Of a stretch of DNA of 57,708 nucleotides, positions 8,269 to 16,087 are shown piece after piece. The position numbers and the translations under genes are program-made. The stretch covers positions 1 to 57,708 of the forward strand of contig CACGBI010000006.1 in assembly GCA_902571235.1 (NCBI GenBank), given 5' to 3'. The notes below the pieces were generated by a model that made no database searches, had not been told where the DNA came from, and saw only the letters and a program-made list of their open reading frames with translations. This DNA is from an uncultured Pelagibacteraceae bacterium (lineage in GTDB: Bacteria; Pseudomonadota; Alphaproteobacteria; Pelagibacterales; Pelagibacteraceae). Each line of letters opens with the position of its first letter. The stretch's first letter is position 1.

Positions 8269-9036
8269 ATGAAAAAACTTAAATTGTTTGCTCTTACAGC
8301 TGTTGCCCTAGTGGGTGTTACAACTGTAGCAAACGCTGCGACCGCTATGTTGGCACAAGATGACTTTGTTGGAATTTCTTTTTGGGTAATTTCAATGGGT
8401 ATGTTGGCTGCAACAGCGTTCTTCTTCATGGAAAGAAGCACTGTTAATCCTGCATGGAAAACATCAGTAACAGTAGCAGGTCTAGTAACTGGTATTGCAT
8501 TTATCCATTACATGTACATGAGAGATGTATGGGTAAGCACTGGCGATTCACCAACAGTATACAGATATATTGACTGGTTAATTACTGTGCCATTACAGAT
8601 GATAGAATTCTATTTAATTCTAGTAGCTGTGAGAAAAGCAAACTCTGGAATTTTCTGGAGATTGTTAATTGGTTCATTAGTAATGTTAATCGGTGGATAT
8701 TTAGGAGAAGCTGGATACATCAACGCTACACTTGGTTTTATTATCGGTATGGCTGGTTGGGTATACATTCTTTATGAAATATTCTCAGGTGAAGCTGGTA
8801 AAGCTGCTAATAAGAGTGGAAACAAAGCTCTTGTAACTGCCTTCGGTGCAATGAGAATGATTGTAACTGTAGGTTGGGCTATTTACCCATTAGGTTATGT
8901 ATTTGGTTACCTAACTGGTGGTGTAGACGCTAACACACTTAACGTGGTTTACAACTTAGCTGACTTTATTAACAAAATTGCATTTGGTCTAGTGATCTGG
9001 GCTGCTGCAGTTTCTGGTAGCGCAGCAAGAAAATAG
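8269..9036 (+). CDS. Proteorhodopsin, blue-absorbing type
   Basis: This light-driven proton pump of the inner membrane has 255 residues, seven predicted helices and an N-terminal signal-like segment. Key residues align with green proteorhodopsin at a constant offset of 5: Asp102 (D97, Schiff-base proton acceptor), Glu113 (E108, proton donor), His80 (H75), Arg99 (R94) and Lys236 (K231, retinal attachment in NKIAFG). The spectral tuning position is Gln110 (L105 in the green form), predicting a blue-shifted pigment. It has the strongest ribosome site in the region and its own terminator, pointing to high expression. No retinal biosynthesis gene (blh, crt) is in the window. Codon use is richer in GC-ending codons than its neighbours, as expected for an abundant protein. 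Confidence 0.98.
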   Translation: MKKLKLFALTAVALVGVTTVANAATAMLAQDDFVGISFWVISMGMLAATAFFFMERSTVNPAWKTSVTVAGLVTGIAFIHYMYMRDVWVSTGDSPTVYRYIDWLITVPLQMIEFYLILVAVRKANSGIFWRLLIGSLVMLIGGYLGEAGYINATLGFIIGMAGWVYILYEIFSGEAGKAANKSGNKALVTAFGAMRMIVTVGWAIYPLGYVFGYLTGGVDANTLNVVYNLADFINKIAFGLVIWAAAVSGSAARK

Positions 9037-9058
9037 TTACCAAATAACTAAATAATTT

Positions 9059-9097
9059 TAGGGCGAGTATGTTTTCACATACTTGCCCTATTTTTTT
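9059..9097 (+). terminator. Intrinsic terminator after proteorhodopsin
   Basis: A 13-bp stem TAGGGCGAGTATG/CATACTTGCCCTA (9059-9071/9078-9090, one G-T pair) with a TTTTCA loop is followed by seven T (9091-9097). It lies 20 nt before the ferredoxin ATG, so transcription of the downstream genes needs read-through or a separate promoter. Confidence 0.9.
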
Positions 9098-9116
9098 GCA
9101 TAACTATATATAGCTC

Positions 9117-9437
9117 ATGGCAAAAATAACTTATATCACTCACGATAATCAAAATCATACTATTGAGGTTCAGAATGGATTGTCTGTTATGGAAGGAGCA
9201 GTTCAAAATGATATTCCAGGAATTGATGCAGATTGTGGTGGTGGTATGGCTTGTGCGACATGTCACGTATATGTTAATGATGAGTGGTTTGATAAACTTC
9301 CAGCAAAAGAAGAAGGGGAGGAAGACATGTTAGACATGGCTTTTGAACCAAAAAAAAATAGTAGATTAAGTTGTCAGATAATAGTTTCAGATGAACTAGA
9401 TGGTCTTACAGTAGACATTCCACTGAAACAGGGATGA
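9117..9437 (+). CDS. [2Fe-2S] ferredoxin, adrenodoxin/ISC type
   Basis: The 106-residue soluble electron carrier has the vertebrate-type/ISC ferredoxin cysteine pattern C40-x5-C46-x2-C49-x36-C86 and the acidic helix [12 protein letters not shown] used for partner docking. It sits right behind proteorhodopsin and overlaps the reductase gene by 4 nt (ATGA), so ferredoxin and reductase are expected to be co-translated and to work together, passing electrons from NADPH to an unknown acceptor. Known partners of such ferredoxins are cytochromes P450, Fe-S assembly and ring hydroxylases; none is adjacent here. Confidence 0.93.
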   Translation: MAKITYITHDNQNHTIEVQNGLSVMEGAVQNDIPGIDADCGGGMACATCHVYVNDEWFDKLPAKEEGEEDMLDMAFEPKKNSRLSCQIIVSDELDGLTVDIPLKQG

Positions 9438-10459
9438 AAATGAATAAAACAGATGCATTAATTATTGGAGCAGGACCTACTGGTTTATTTACTGCACATC
9501 AATTAAAACTTATTGGCCTAGATTGTGAGATTGTTGACAACTTAGATAAAATTGGCGGCCAATGCATAGAACTTTATCCAGATAAACCTATTTATGATAT
9601 TCCAGCTGTACCAGAGTGTACTGGAGAAGAATTGACTAACAATTTAATTAATCAAATAAAACCTTTTAATATCAAATTCCACTTAAAAGAAAGAGTTGAT
9701 GAAGTTAAAAAAGAAGGTGACAACTGGATTGTAAAAACAAATAACGGCACAATATTTTCAACTCCAAATGTAATTATAGCAGGTGGTGTAGGATCATTTG
9801 AACCAAGAAAATTTTCAGTTAAAGAATGTGAAAAATTTGAAAATAAGTCAGTGCTTTATTCAATAAAAGATAAAAGTATATTTAAAGATAAAACAGTAAC
9901 AATATTTGGTGGTGGTGATAGTGCCTTAGATTGGGCATTAGAATTATCGAAAAACTCAAAGGTAAATTTAGTTCACAGAAGGGACGATTTTAGAGGTGCG
10001 CAAGCGACCGTTGATAAAGTACATGAACTCGCAAAAGCTAAGAAAATAGATCTTTATACAAAGTATCAAATGAACGCAATAAAAGGAGAAGGTCAATTAG
10101 AAAGTATAGATATCAAAAATGATGATAAAGAAACAAAAACTCTTAAAACAGATTATGCATTAGGTTTTTTTGGATTAATTATGCAACTTGGTCCAATTGC
10201 AAACTGGGGACTGAACATAGATAAAAAAACTATTGAAGTAGATACAGAAAAATTTGAGACAAACCAAAAAGGGATCTATGCAGTAGGAGATATATGCAGC
10301 TATCCAGGAAAATTAAAACTAATATTATCAGGTTTTCATGAAGGTGCTTTAGCTGCTAGAGCATGTTTTAAACTAGCAAGACCAAACGAAAAATATAGAT
10401 TTGAATTTACTACCTCATCAAAAACGATAAAAAATCGACTTGGTGTAAAAAGTGATTGA
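9434..10459 (+). CDS. Ferredoxin-NADP+ reductase, thioredoxin reductase-like type
   Basis: The 341-residue flavoprotein has an FAD-binding GAGPTG (12-17), an NADP-binding GGGDSA (159-164) and a C-terminal [14 protein letters not shown] block. It is built like thioredoxin reductase but lacks the CxxC redox pair, which marks the TrxR-like ferredoxin/flavodoxin reductases (FNR2/YumC type). A thioredoxin reductase label would therefore be misleading. It overlaps the ferredoxin gene before it by 4 nt and the GST-like gene after it by 8 nt. The predicted role is electron exchange between NADPH and the adjacent ferredoxin. Confidence 0.9.
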   Translation: MKMNKTDALIIGAGPTGLFTAHQLKLIGLDCEIVDNLDKIGGQCIELYPDKPIYDIPAVPECTGEELTNNLINQIKPFNIKFHLKERVDEVKKEGDNWIVKTNNGTIFSTPNVIIAGGVGSFEPRKFSVKECEKFENKSVLYSIKDKSIFKDKTVTIFGGGDSALDWALELSKNSKVNLVHRRDDFRGAQATVDKVHELAKAKKIDLYTKYQMNAIKGEGQLESIDIKNDDKETKTLKTDYALGFFGLIMQLGPIANWGLNIDKKTIEVDTEKFETNQKGIYAVGDICSYPGKLKLILSGFHEGALAARACFKLARPNEKYRFEFTTSSKTIKNRLGVKSD

Positions 10460-11078
10460 ATTATTATCAGCTAATACTCCAAATGGTAAAAAGATTAGTA
10501 TTATGCTAGAGGAAATTGGTTATGATTATAAAGTAACCAAAGTAGATCTTAATAAAGGTGATCAATTTAAATCTGATTTTAAAAAAATAAGTCCTTTTAG
10601 CAAAATTCCTGTAATTATTGATCATGAAAACGATCAAAATGTTTTTGAATCTGGAGCGATATTAATTTACTTAGCTGAAAAAAGTGGAAAATTTTATAAC
10701 GATAAAGAAAGGCTAAAAATTAATCAATGGTTAATGGCTCAAATGGGTTACATTGGACCAATGTTAGGTCAACATCATCAATTTCATTATTATAATCCTG
10801 GCAAAAGTAAATTTGGAGAGGATAGATATTTTAAGATTGCAAAAAGAATATACCAAGAGTTGGATGAAAGTTTAGCAACTAATGAATTTTTATCAGGAAA
10901 TAATTATTCCATTGCAGATATTGCAACATTTCCTTGGATAGCTCGTCATGAATGGCATGATATAGGATTATCTAAATTTAAAAATCTCACAAGATGGTAT
11001 AATGAAATTTCTAACCGTGATGCTGTTATAAGAGGTTTTTCATTTATGAATAAAAATGAGTTTCCACCAAAAGCTTAA
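10452..11078 (+). CDS. Glutathione S-transferase family protein (YfcG/Ure2p-like)
   Basis: This 208-residue protein has an N-terminal thioredoxin-like GST domain (residues 1-80: ANTPNGKKISIMLEEIG, then SKIPVI and ESGAILIYLAEK, the cis-proline and glutathione gamma-Glu binding motifs) and an all-helical C-terminal domain. NTPNGKK in helix 1 resembles the YfcG/Ure2p-like group, which have disulfide reductase activity with glutathione. It starts at GTG (10452), overlapping the reductase stop, and ends the proteorhodopsin-ferredoxin-reductase series. A redox role in that operon is inferred only from position. Confidence 0.85.
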   Translation: MIELLSANTPNGKKISIMLEEIGYDYKVTKVDLNKGDQFKSDFKKISPFSKIPVIIDHENDQNVFESGAILIYLAEKSGKFYNDKERLKINQWLMAQMGYIGPMLGQHHQFHYYNPGKSKFGEDRYFKIAKRIYQELDESLATNEFLSGNNYSIADIATFPWIARHEWHDIGLSKFKNLTRWYNEISNRDAVIRGFSFMNKNEFPPKA

Positions 11079-11183
11079 CTAACCCATTGAGTTAAGTAAT
11101 CTCATTAATGAAACTATAATACCATGTCCAGATAGTTCAATTGCAAGAACTATGATGATGATTAAAATAATACTTTTGTTCAT
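11079..11183 (-). CDS. Tiny predicted membrane peptide (34 aa), second of a coupled pair
   Basis: A 34-residue reading frame starts at ATG 11183 and ends with TAG at 11079-11081. It begins MNKSIILIIIIVLAIELSGH and continues as one hydrophobic helix with a short polar tail, so it would be a single-pass membrane peptide. Its ATG overlaps the stop of the upstream tiny frame in an ATGA arrangement, the classic sign of translational coupling. No family is recognised. The combination of hydrophobic composition, exact overlap and same strand makes it more than chance, but expression is unproven. Confidence 0.5.
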   Translation of the reverse strand: MNKSIILIIIIVLAIELSGHGIIVSLMRLLNSMG

Positions 11184-11296
11184 CTAGAAAATACAAATAA
11201 TAATAAAATTATCCAAAAAAAAGCATAATAAAAGTAGATATATTTCTTTGCAAAAAGTGATGGAATTGAATCTTTTTTCAATTTATTTTTTTTCAT
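11180..11296 (-). CDS. Tiny predicted membrane peptide (38 aa), first of a coupled pair
   Basis: A 38-residue frame starts at ATG 11296, overlapping the stop of the PhyH gene as TAATG and preceded by an AAAGGAAG ribosome site inside the end of that gene. The peptide has a basic N-terminus (MKKNKLKKD) and an aromatic-hydrophobic second half with a TM segment of about 15-18 residues ending FVFSR, predicting an N-in single-pass protein. It ends in an ATGA overlap with the next tiny frame. I recognise no family. Small subunits of membrane complexes look like this, but no partner complex is adjacent. Confidence 0.55.
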   Translation of the reverse strand: MKKNKLKKDSIPSLFAKKYIYFYYAFFWIILLLFVFSR

Positions 11297-12123
11297 TAAT
11301 AACTTCCTTTTTTAACTGACCCTTTATAAAATATTTCCTGCAGATTATCATTCTCTTTTTTTTTTAATTCAATATCATTTTTGTCCATTAGCAAATTAGG
11401 TCTTCCTATTTTCTCATGAAAATTATATTCATCAACACCTCTTGCTAACTGAACACTATTTTTTCCCAATATTTGTTTAACGTCTGTACCGATATAGCTT
11501 TGAATTACAAAACCTATTCTTCTATCATTGCTTTTGTTTAGGTCAGAGCCGTGAACAACAGTAGGATGATGAAGAGACATTTGGCCAGCTTTCAAAATTA
11601 GGGGAGTAGTTTTATCTTTAGGTACATTTTTTACAGTTTGACCTCTTGTTAATAGATTACCTTCATTAAATTTTTGATCATGTTCTTTTAAATTATCTTT
11701 ATGAGATCCTGACCACATCCTCATACATCCATTTTTTTCATTTGAGTCAGTTATTGCAACCCAGGCAGTTACCCAATTATGTGGCTCCAAACCTATGTAT
11801 TTTGCATCTTGGTGATAACTCACAAATCCTTTTTCATAAGGATTCTTAATAAATAAAGTTGTTCCACAAACCAGAATATTCTTTCCTATCAAACTTTCAA
11901 CTGCATCTAAAATTTTTGAATTGTGTGTTACTTCATCTAACAAGGGTGAAATCAGGTGTGCATTATACCTACCTGATTTTTCTAACTCGTCAGGAATTTT
12001 TTTTTCAATTAACTCAATTTCATTTCTAATTTCTTTTGCTTTTTCTTTTGAAAAAATATTTATTGGAGAAACAAATCCCTCATCTTCATACTGTTTGAGT
12101 TGATTTGAAGAAAGATAAGACAT
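11296..12123 (-). CDS. Phytanoyl-CoA dioxygenase (PhyH) family Fe(II)/2-oxoglutarate oxygenase
   Basis: The 275-residue protein shows the facial triad of the PhyH family: His104 and Asp106 (YHQDAKYIG) and His191 (HHPTVVHGS), with Arg201/Arg202 (NDRRIGF) placed to bind 2-oxoglutarate. It would hydroxylate or demethylate a small molecule with O2, Fe(II) and 2-oxoglutarate, giving succinate and CO2. The substrate is unknown. The ectoine hydroxylase signature is not seen, although an Ehu-like transporter is close by. The gene diverges from the MOSC gene and is followed by two tiny coupled membrane frames. Confidence 0.85.
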   Translation of the reverse strand: MSYLSSNQLKQYEDEGFVSPINIFSKEKAKEIRNEIELIEKKIPDELEKSGRYNAHLISPLLDEVTHNSKILDAVESLIGKNILVCGTTLFIKNPYEKGFVSYHQDAKYIGLEPHNWVTAWVAITDSNEKNGCMRMWSGSHKDNLKEHDQKFNEGNLLTRGQTVKNVPKDKTTPLILKAGQMSLHHPTVVHGSDLNKSNDRRIGFVIQSYIGTDVKQILGKNSVQLARGVDEYNFHEKIGRPNLLMDKNDIELKKKENDNLQEIFYKGSVKKGSY

Positions 12124-12139
12124 ATTATTTAAAGATTAT

Positions 12140-12925
12140 ATGAGCATATCTATTTCTTCAATAAATTATTGTCCAGTTAAATCCATTTCTTTTCAAACGA
12201 TTAAAAGTTGCGAAATTAAAAAAAATATAGGAATTATTGGGGATAGAATTTTTGCTTTTTCTAAAGGTTTAGATTTAAATCAAGCACAATTATTTGAAAA
12301 AAAACTTGAAGAGAGAAGAGGCAAATGGAATAAAATCTTAACCCTTAAAAACTCACCTTCATTAAATAAATATAATTTTATATTTAATAATAATGAATTA
12401 ACACTTACTCAAAATAATAATAAAATTTTAACAATTAATAGTGATGAAACAGGTCAATTTGAGCTACTTTCGAAGAAGATTTTAGAATTAGAAAACTCAC
12501 TTCAGTCACCTTTGTTTTTAATGAAAAATAAAGAAGTTCCTTTTTTTGATACATCAATATCAAATAAGACTGTTTTAACTCATTCGATCTCTTTAATAAA
12601 CATTAGAAGTATTGAAGATTTTAAAAACAAAACTAAAGAAGAAATTGAGGGTCAAAGATTTAGAGGAAATATTTATATTGATGGAATTGAAGCGTGGGAG
12701 GAGCGTAACTGGATTGGAAAAATAATTAAAATTAATGATATATCATTTAAAGTAGAGAAAAATATTCCTAGATGTGTAGCAATTAATTTAAAACCTAATA
12801 CGGCTGATAATAGTTTGAATTTACTCCAATCTCTAAAAAAAACTTTCAATCATTTTGATATGGGTATTTATTTAACTGCTTTAGATAGTGGAAAGATAAA
12901 TATTGGTGATATAATTTCTATATAA
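12140..12925 (+). CDS. MOSC domain protein (YcbX/mARC-like)
   Basis: The 261-residue protein has an N-terminal MOSC_N beta-barrel beginning ISSINYCPVKS and a C-terminal MOSC domain with RFRGNIYIDG, the WEERNWIGK block and IPRCVAIN. The RC pair is where the conserved molybdenum-binding cysteine of mARC/YcbX proteins lies. Such proteins reduce N-hydroxylated compounds using molybdenum cofactor and an electron-transfer partner. No fused ferredoxin domain is present, unlike YcbX, so a separate partner is needed; a ferredoxin/reductase pair lies 3 kb upstream. That link is speculative. Confidence 0.82.
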   Translation: MSISISSINYCPVKSISFQTIKSCEIKKNIGIIGDRIFAFSKGLDLNQAQLFEKKLEERRGKWNKILTLKNSPSLNKYNFIFNNNELTLTQNNNKILTINSDETGQFELLSKKILELENSLQSPLFLMKNKEVPFFDTSISNKTVLTHSISLINIRSIEDFKNKTKEEIEGQRFRGNIYIDGIEAWEERNWIGKIIKINDISFKVEKNIPRCVAINLKPNTADNSLNLLQSLKKTFNHFDMGIYLTALDSGKINIGDIISI

Positions 12926-12982
12926 ATTTTTATATCAACTTCAGATTGAAATTTTTCAACTATACTTTATTGAGCATTTTTG

Positions 12983-13005
12983 ATTTAATTATTTTTTAAT
13001 TAAAT
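12983..13005 (+). promoter_or_regulatory. AT-only hairpin in the leader of the Ehu-like binding protein gene
   Basis: ATTTAATTA (12983-12991) and TAATTAAAT (12997-13005) form a perfect 9-bp inverted repeat around five T. It sits directly before the ribosome site AGGGAGAG (13006-13013), 14 nt from the ATG. It could be an operator or a weak stem affecting translation. AT-only repeats arise easily at this base composition, so confidence is low. Confidence 0.3.
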
Positions 13006-13018
13006 AGGGAGAGAAATA

Positions 13019-13864
13019 ATGAGTAAAATATTTAAATCATTAACAGTTTTACTTGTGCTTCTTTTTTCAATTTCTACTGTAAGTGCAAAAACTCTTACAG
13101 AAAGACTTGCGGATGGACACAAACTAAGACTAGGTTTTGGAACGGCTGTGCCATGGGCTTATGCTGGAGATGGTGGTGAAGCTCTAGGATTTGTTAACAT
13201 GATAGCATTAACTGTTCTAGAAGAAATGGGTATAACTGAACATGAAACGAAAGTTTTTGAATGGTCAGGATTAATTCCAGGATTAAATGCAGACCGAGCA
13301 GATATGATTACTGGCGGAATGTATATTTTAAAAAGTAGATGCGAAAACATGGACTTTTCAGATCCTATAGGTGTATTCGGAGATGCTATGTTAGTACCAA
13401 AAGGAAATCCAAAAAATATTAACAACTATGCTGATGTTATTTCAACTGGAGCTAAATTAGTTACAGGAACCGGATTTAACACTGTAGAAGCAGCCAAGAA
13501 ATATGGTGTGCCAGATAGCCAAATGCTTTTAGTTGAAGGTGAAGTTGGGATATTAGCAGCAATGAAAGCTGGAAGAGCTGATGTTGCAGTGCAAACCTTC
13601 TTTGGTGCTAAAGAGCATGAAAAAAAAACTAATGGAAAATTTGAAGTTACTGATCCAAAATTAATGCCTAAGGAAACATTAAATGTTGTAGGCATTGGAT
13701 TTAGAAAGGGTGATGACAAATTTAGAGAAGCATTTAATGCTGCTCTAGCTAAAGTTATGGCTAACCCAGCGACTATGTTAAAAAGAGCTGGAGAGTATGG
13801 GTACGATAAAGCTCAACTTCCTCCACCAGACATGAGTACTGAGTGGGCTTGCTCAACTAAATAG
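13019..13864 (+). CDS. ehuB: ABC transporter substrate-binding protein, polar amino acid/ectoine (EhuB-like)
   Basis: The 281-residue periplasmic protein has a signal peptide (about 1-23, cleavage after VSA) and the family 3 (polar amino acid) binding-protein fold. Features resembling EhuB of the ectoine/hydroxyectoine transporter are SGLIPGLNADRADMITGGMY, the RC pair after it, GILAAMKAGRADVAV and the FRKGDDKFREAF block near the C-terminus. It leads a four-gene operon with two permeases and an ATPase, and is followed by its own terminator, as expected for a binding protein needed in excess. The ligand is inferred from recalled similarity; another amino acid or compatible solute is possible. 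Confidence 0.7.
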   Translation: MSKIFKSLTVLLVLLFSISTVSAKTLTERLADGHKLRLGFGTAVPWAYAGDGGEALGFVNMIALTVLEEMGITEHETKVFEWSGLIPGLNADRADMITGGMYILKSRCENMDFSDPIGVFGDAMLVPKGNPKNINNYADVISTGAKLVTGTGFNTVEAAKKYGVPDSQMLLVEGEVGILAAMKAGRADVAVQTFFGAKEHEKKTNGKFEVTDPKLMPKETLNVVGIGFRKGDDKFREAFNAALAKVMANPATMLKRAGEYGYDKAQLPPPDMSTEWACSTK

Positions 13865-13884
13865 TTCAATAAGCAATTAATAAT

Positions 13885-13916
13885 AAACCAGGCAACTTAA
13901 TTGTTGCCTGGTTTTT
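13885..13916 (+). terminator. Intrinsic terminator inside the Ehu-like operon
   Basis: AAACCAGGCAAC (13885-13896) pairs perfectly with GTTGCCTGGTTT (13903-13914) around a TTAATT loop, followed by a T run. It lies between the binding protein and first permease genes, 20 nt before the permease start chosen here, and probably limits permease expression relative to the binding protein. Confidence 0.9.
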
Positions 13917-13936
13917 ATAAATCTAAAGGATTTATT

Positions 13937-14608
13937 TTGACATATTTTGAATTTTTAAATGAACACGGAATTACGCTTTTACTAGGGACAGTAACAACTG
14001 TGAAAGTTCTTGTTTGTTCAATGATTCTTTATGTAATTATTTCAATGATATTTGGTTTAATGAGACTCTCTAAAAATCCAGCAATACAAGGTATAGCCAC
14101 TGTGTATATAGAATTTTTTAGAGGCACATCACTTCTTGTACAATTATTTTGGGCCTATTATGTGTTACCATTTTTTGGAATATCTTTAGAAGCTTTTACA
14201 GCGGGAGTGGTTGCCTTAGGATTAAATTTTGGAGCGTATGGAGCAGAGATAGTTAGAGCTGGAATACTTGCGGTACCAAAAGGACAATGGGAAGCAGCAC
14301 ATTCATTAAATTTTACTCCAGCAAAAAGAATTAAAAGAATTATAATTCCACAAATATTTCCAATAATATTACCACCAGCAGCTAATTTAACAGTTGAACT
14401 ATTAAAAGCTACCGCCCTGGTTGCATTAGTGACAGTAGTTGATCTTACTTTTGAGGCCAAACAAATAAATTCTATAACTTGGTTGTCAGCACAGTGTTTT
14501 GGTACTGCGTTACTAATTTATTATATAATGGCTAGATTTGCTTTAGTTCCATTTCTAAGATGGTTAGAAGTTTTAGCAGCTAGAAAAGTTGGAAAGGAAA
14601 AAATTTAG
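13937..14608 (+). CDS. ehuC: ABC transporter permease, polar amino acid family (EhuC-like)
   Basis: This HisMQ-type inner-membrane permease has the EAA cytoplasmic loop (GQWEAAHSLNFTPAKRIKRI) that contacts the ATPase, and about five membrane helices. I place the start at TTG 13937, which has an AAAGGA ribosome site 6 nt upstream and gives 223 residues. A longer frame back to TTG 13901 would begin inside the terminator hairpin and is unlikely. The next permease starts 3 nt after its stop. The two permeases presumably form the heterodimeric channel. Confidence 0.85.
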   Translation: MTYFEFLNEHGITLLLGTVTTVKVLVCSMILYVIISMIFGLMRLSKNPAIQGIATVYIEFFRGTSLLVQLFWAYYVLPFFGISLEAFTAGVVALGLNFGAYGAEIVRAGILAVPKGQWEAAHSLNFTPAKRIKRIIIPQIFPIILPPAANLTVELLKATALVALVTVVDLTFEAKQINSITWLSAQCFGTALLIYYIMARFALVPFLRWLEVLAARKVGKEKI

Positions 14609-14611
14609 TTT

Positions 14612-15289
14612 ATGGAAATGGGTTGGAGATGGGATTTTACATACGAGATATTGCCTCAAATGGCAATTGCAACATTGAATACCATTCTTGCAGCCGGTGT
14701 AGGTTATGCAATCGCTTTGATTGTTGGGCTATTTTTCTTGTTAGGGCAAAGAACACCCTCAAAAATTTTCAATTGTATAAATAGAGAATTAGTTGAATTT
14801 ATTAGGTCGACACCTCTCTTAATCCAATTATTTTTTGTATATTTTGTACTACCACAATTTGGTATCACTTTATCTGCTTGGGTATGTGGTATGATTACTA
14901 TCGGTCTTCATTTTGGTACTTATATGTCAGAGGTATATAGAGGAGCTCTTGAAGGAGTATCAAAAACTCAATGGGAGGCTTGTCGTGCTTTAAATTTTTC
15001 GACAATTTACACATATAGAAGAATAGTTCTTCCACAAGCATTTCCAATAGCAATTCCTGGAATGGGTAATTATTTAGTTGGAATATTCAAAGATACACCT
15101 TTATTGTCAACTATTGGTGTTGCAGAATTGTTTCATGCAGCCACGGCAGTTGGAGGCTATAATTATAGATATTTAGAACCTTACACTTTAGTAGGTATTA
15201 TATTTTTAACACTTTCTATTCCTGCTGCAATGTGGGTAAGAAAACTTGAAAGAGATGTAAATATATCACAAGGTAAAATTAAAAAATAA
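14612..15289 (+). CDS. ehuD: ABC transporter permease, polar amino acid family (EhuD-like)
   Basis: The second HisMQ-type permease of the operon has 225 residues and about five membrane helices. The EAA loop is visible as TQWEACRALNFSTIYTYRRIVLPQAFP, and the FIRSTPLLIQLFFVYFVLP segment after the first helix is typical of amino acid permeases. It follows EhuC-like by 3 nt and precedes the ATPase by 3 nt, so the three cytoplasmic-membrane components are tightly co-translated. Confidence 0.85.
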   Translation: MEMGWRWDFTYEILPQMAIATLNTILAAGVGYAIALIVGLFFLLGQRTPSKIFNCINRELVEFIRSTPLLIQLFFVYFVLPQFGITLSAWVCGMITIGLHFGTYMSEVYRGALEGVSKTQWEACRALNFSTIYTYRRIVLPQAFPIAIPGMGNYLVGIFKDTPLLSTIGVAELFHAATAVGGYNYRYLEPYTLVGIIFLTLSIPAAMWVRKLERDVNISQGKIKK

Positions 15290-15292
15290 AAT

Positions 15293-16084
15293 ATGAAAAA
15301 AAATAATTCAGATGAAATAATAGTAAAATTTGATGAAGTAACTAAACAATATGGTGATCTGGTTGTTTTAGATAAACTAAATTTAGAAATTAAAAAAAAT
15401 GAAATGGTCTCAATCATTGGCCCATCTGGATCAGGAAAAACAACTGTATTAAGAGTTTTAATGACTTTAGAAAAGATAAATGAGGGAGTAATTCATTTGG
15501 ATGGTGAACCATTAACACATATGAATAATAATGGAAGCTTAGTTGAAGCTAATGAAAAATATCTAAGAGAAAGAAGATCAAAAATTGGAATGGTATTTCA
15601 ACAATTTAATCTGTTTCCACATATGACTGCATTACAAAATTGTATAGAAGCACCCATTGAAGTGTTAGGCATGAAAAAAGAGGAGGCAGAGGAGAGAGCA
15701 TTAGAATTATTAGAGCTCGTTGGGTTAACAGATAAAAAAGATCAACATCCAAGTAGATTATCAGGAGGGCAACAACAAAGAGTTGCAATAGCAAGAGCGC
15801 TGGCTATGAGACCAAAAGTTATGCTTTTGGATGAAATAACATCTGCTCTAGATCCTGAAGTTGTTGGAGAGGTATTAAATGTTATTAGATCTTTAAATAA
15901 AGAGCATAATTTAACTATGATAATGGTCACACATCAAATGGGTTTTGCCAGGGAAATTTCAGATAGAGTTTGTTTTTTTAATGAGGGAAAAATCTTTGAA
16001 CAAGGGCCACCAGAGCAATTATTTGGAAATCCTCAAAATGAGAGAACAAAACAATTTTTACATGCAGTTTTGGATGCAAATTAA
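15293..16084 (+). CDS. ehuA: ABC transporter ATP-binding protein, polar amino acid family (EhuA-like)
   Basis: The 263-residue ATPase has Walker A GPSGSGKTT, Q-loop FQQFNLFPHMT, signature LSGGQQQR, Walker B LLDEITSALDPE and the switch His in MVTHQMGFA. The IDGEPL-type short insert seen here (DGEPLTHMNNNGSLVEAN) before the Q-loop is common in ectoine and glutamate type ATPases. It closes the four-gene transporter operon and ends 3 nt before the convergent dksA stop. No catabolic genes follow, so the imported solute must be used by genes elsewhere, possibly those at 41-43 kb. Confidence 0.9.
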   Translation: MKKNNSDEIIVKFDEVTKQYGDLVVLDKLNLEIKKNEMVSIIGPSGSGKTTVLRVLMTLEKINEGVIHLDGEPLTHMNNNGSLVEANEKYLRERRSKIGMVFQQFNLFPHMTALQNCIEAPIEVLGMKKEEAEERALELLELVGLTDKKDQHPSRLSGGQQQRVAIARALAMRPKVMLLDEITSALDPEVVGEVLNVIRSLNKEHNLTMIMVTHQMGFAREISDRVCFFNEGKIFEQGPPEQLFGNPQNERTKQFLHAVLDAN

Positions 16085-16087
16085 TAT

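Noticed and set aside
8247-8441. Minus-strand frame over the start of proteorhodopsin
   Set aside because: It is antisense to the signal segment of a firmly identified gene, with no motif of its own.
9434-10459. Thioredoxin reductase annotation for the flavoprotein
   Set aside because: No CxxC redox-active pair; the neighbour is a ferredoxin, so a ferredoxin reductase fits better.
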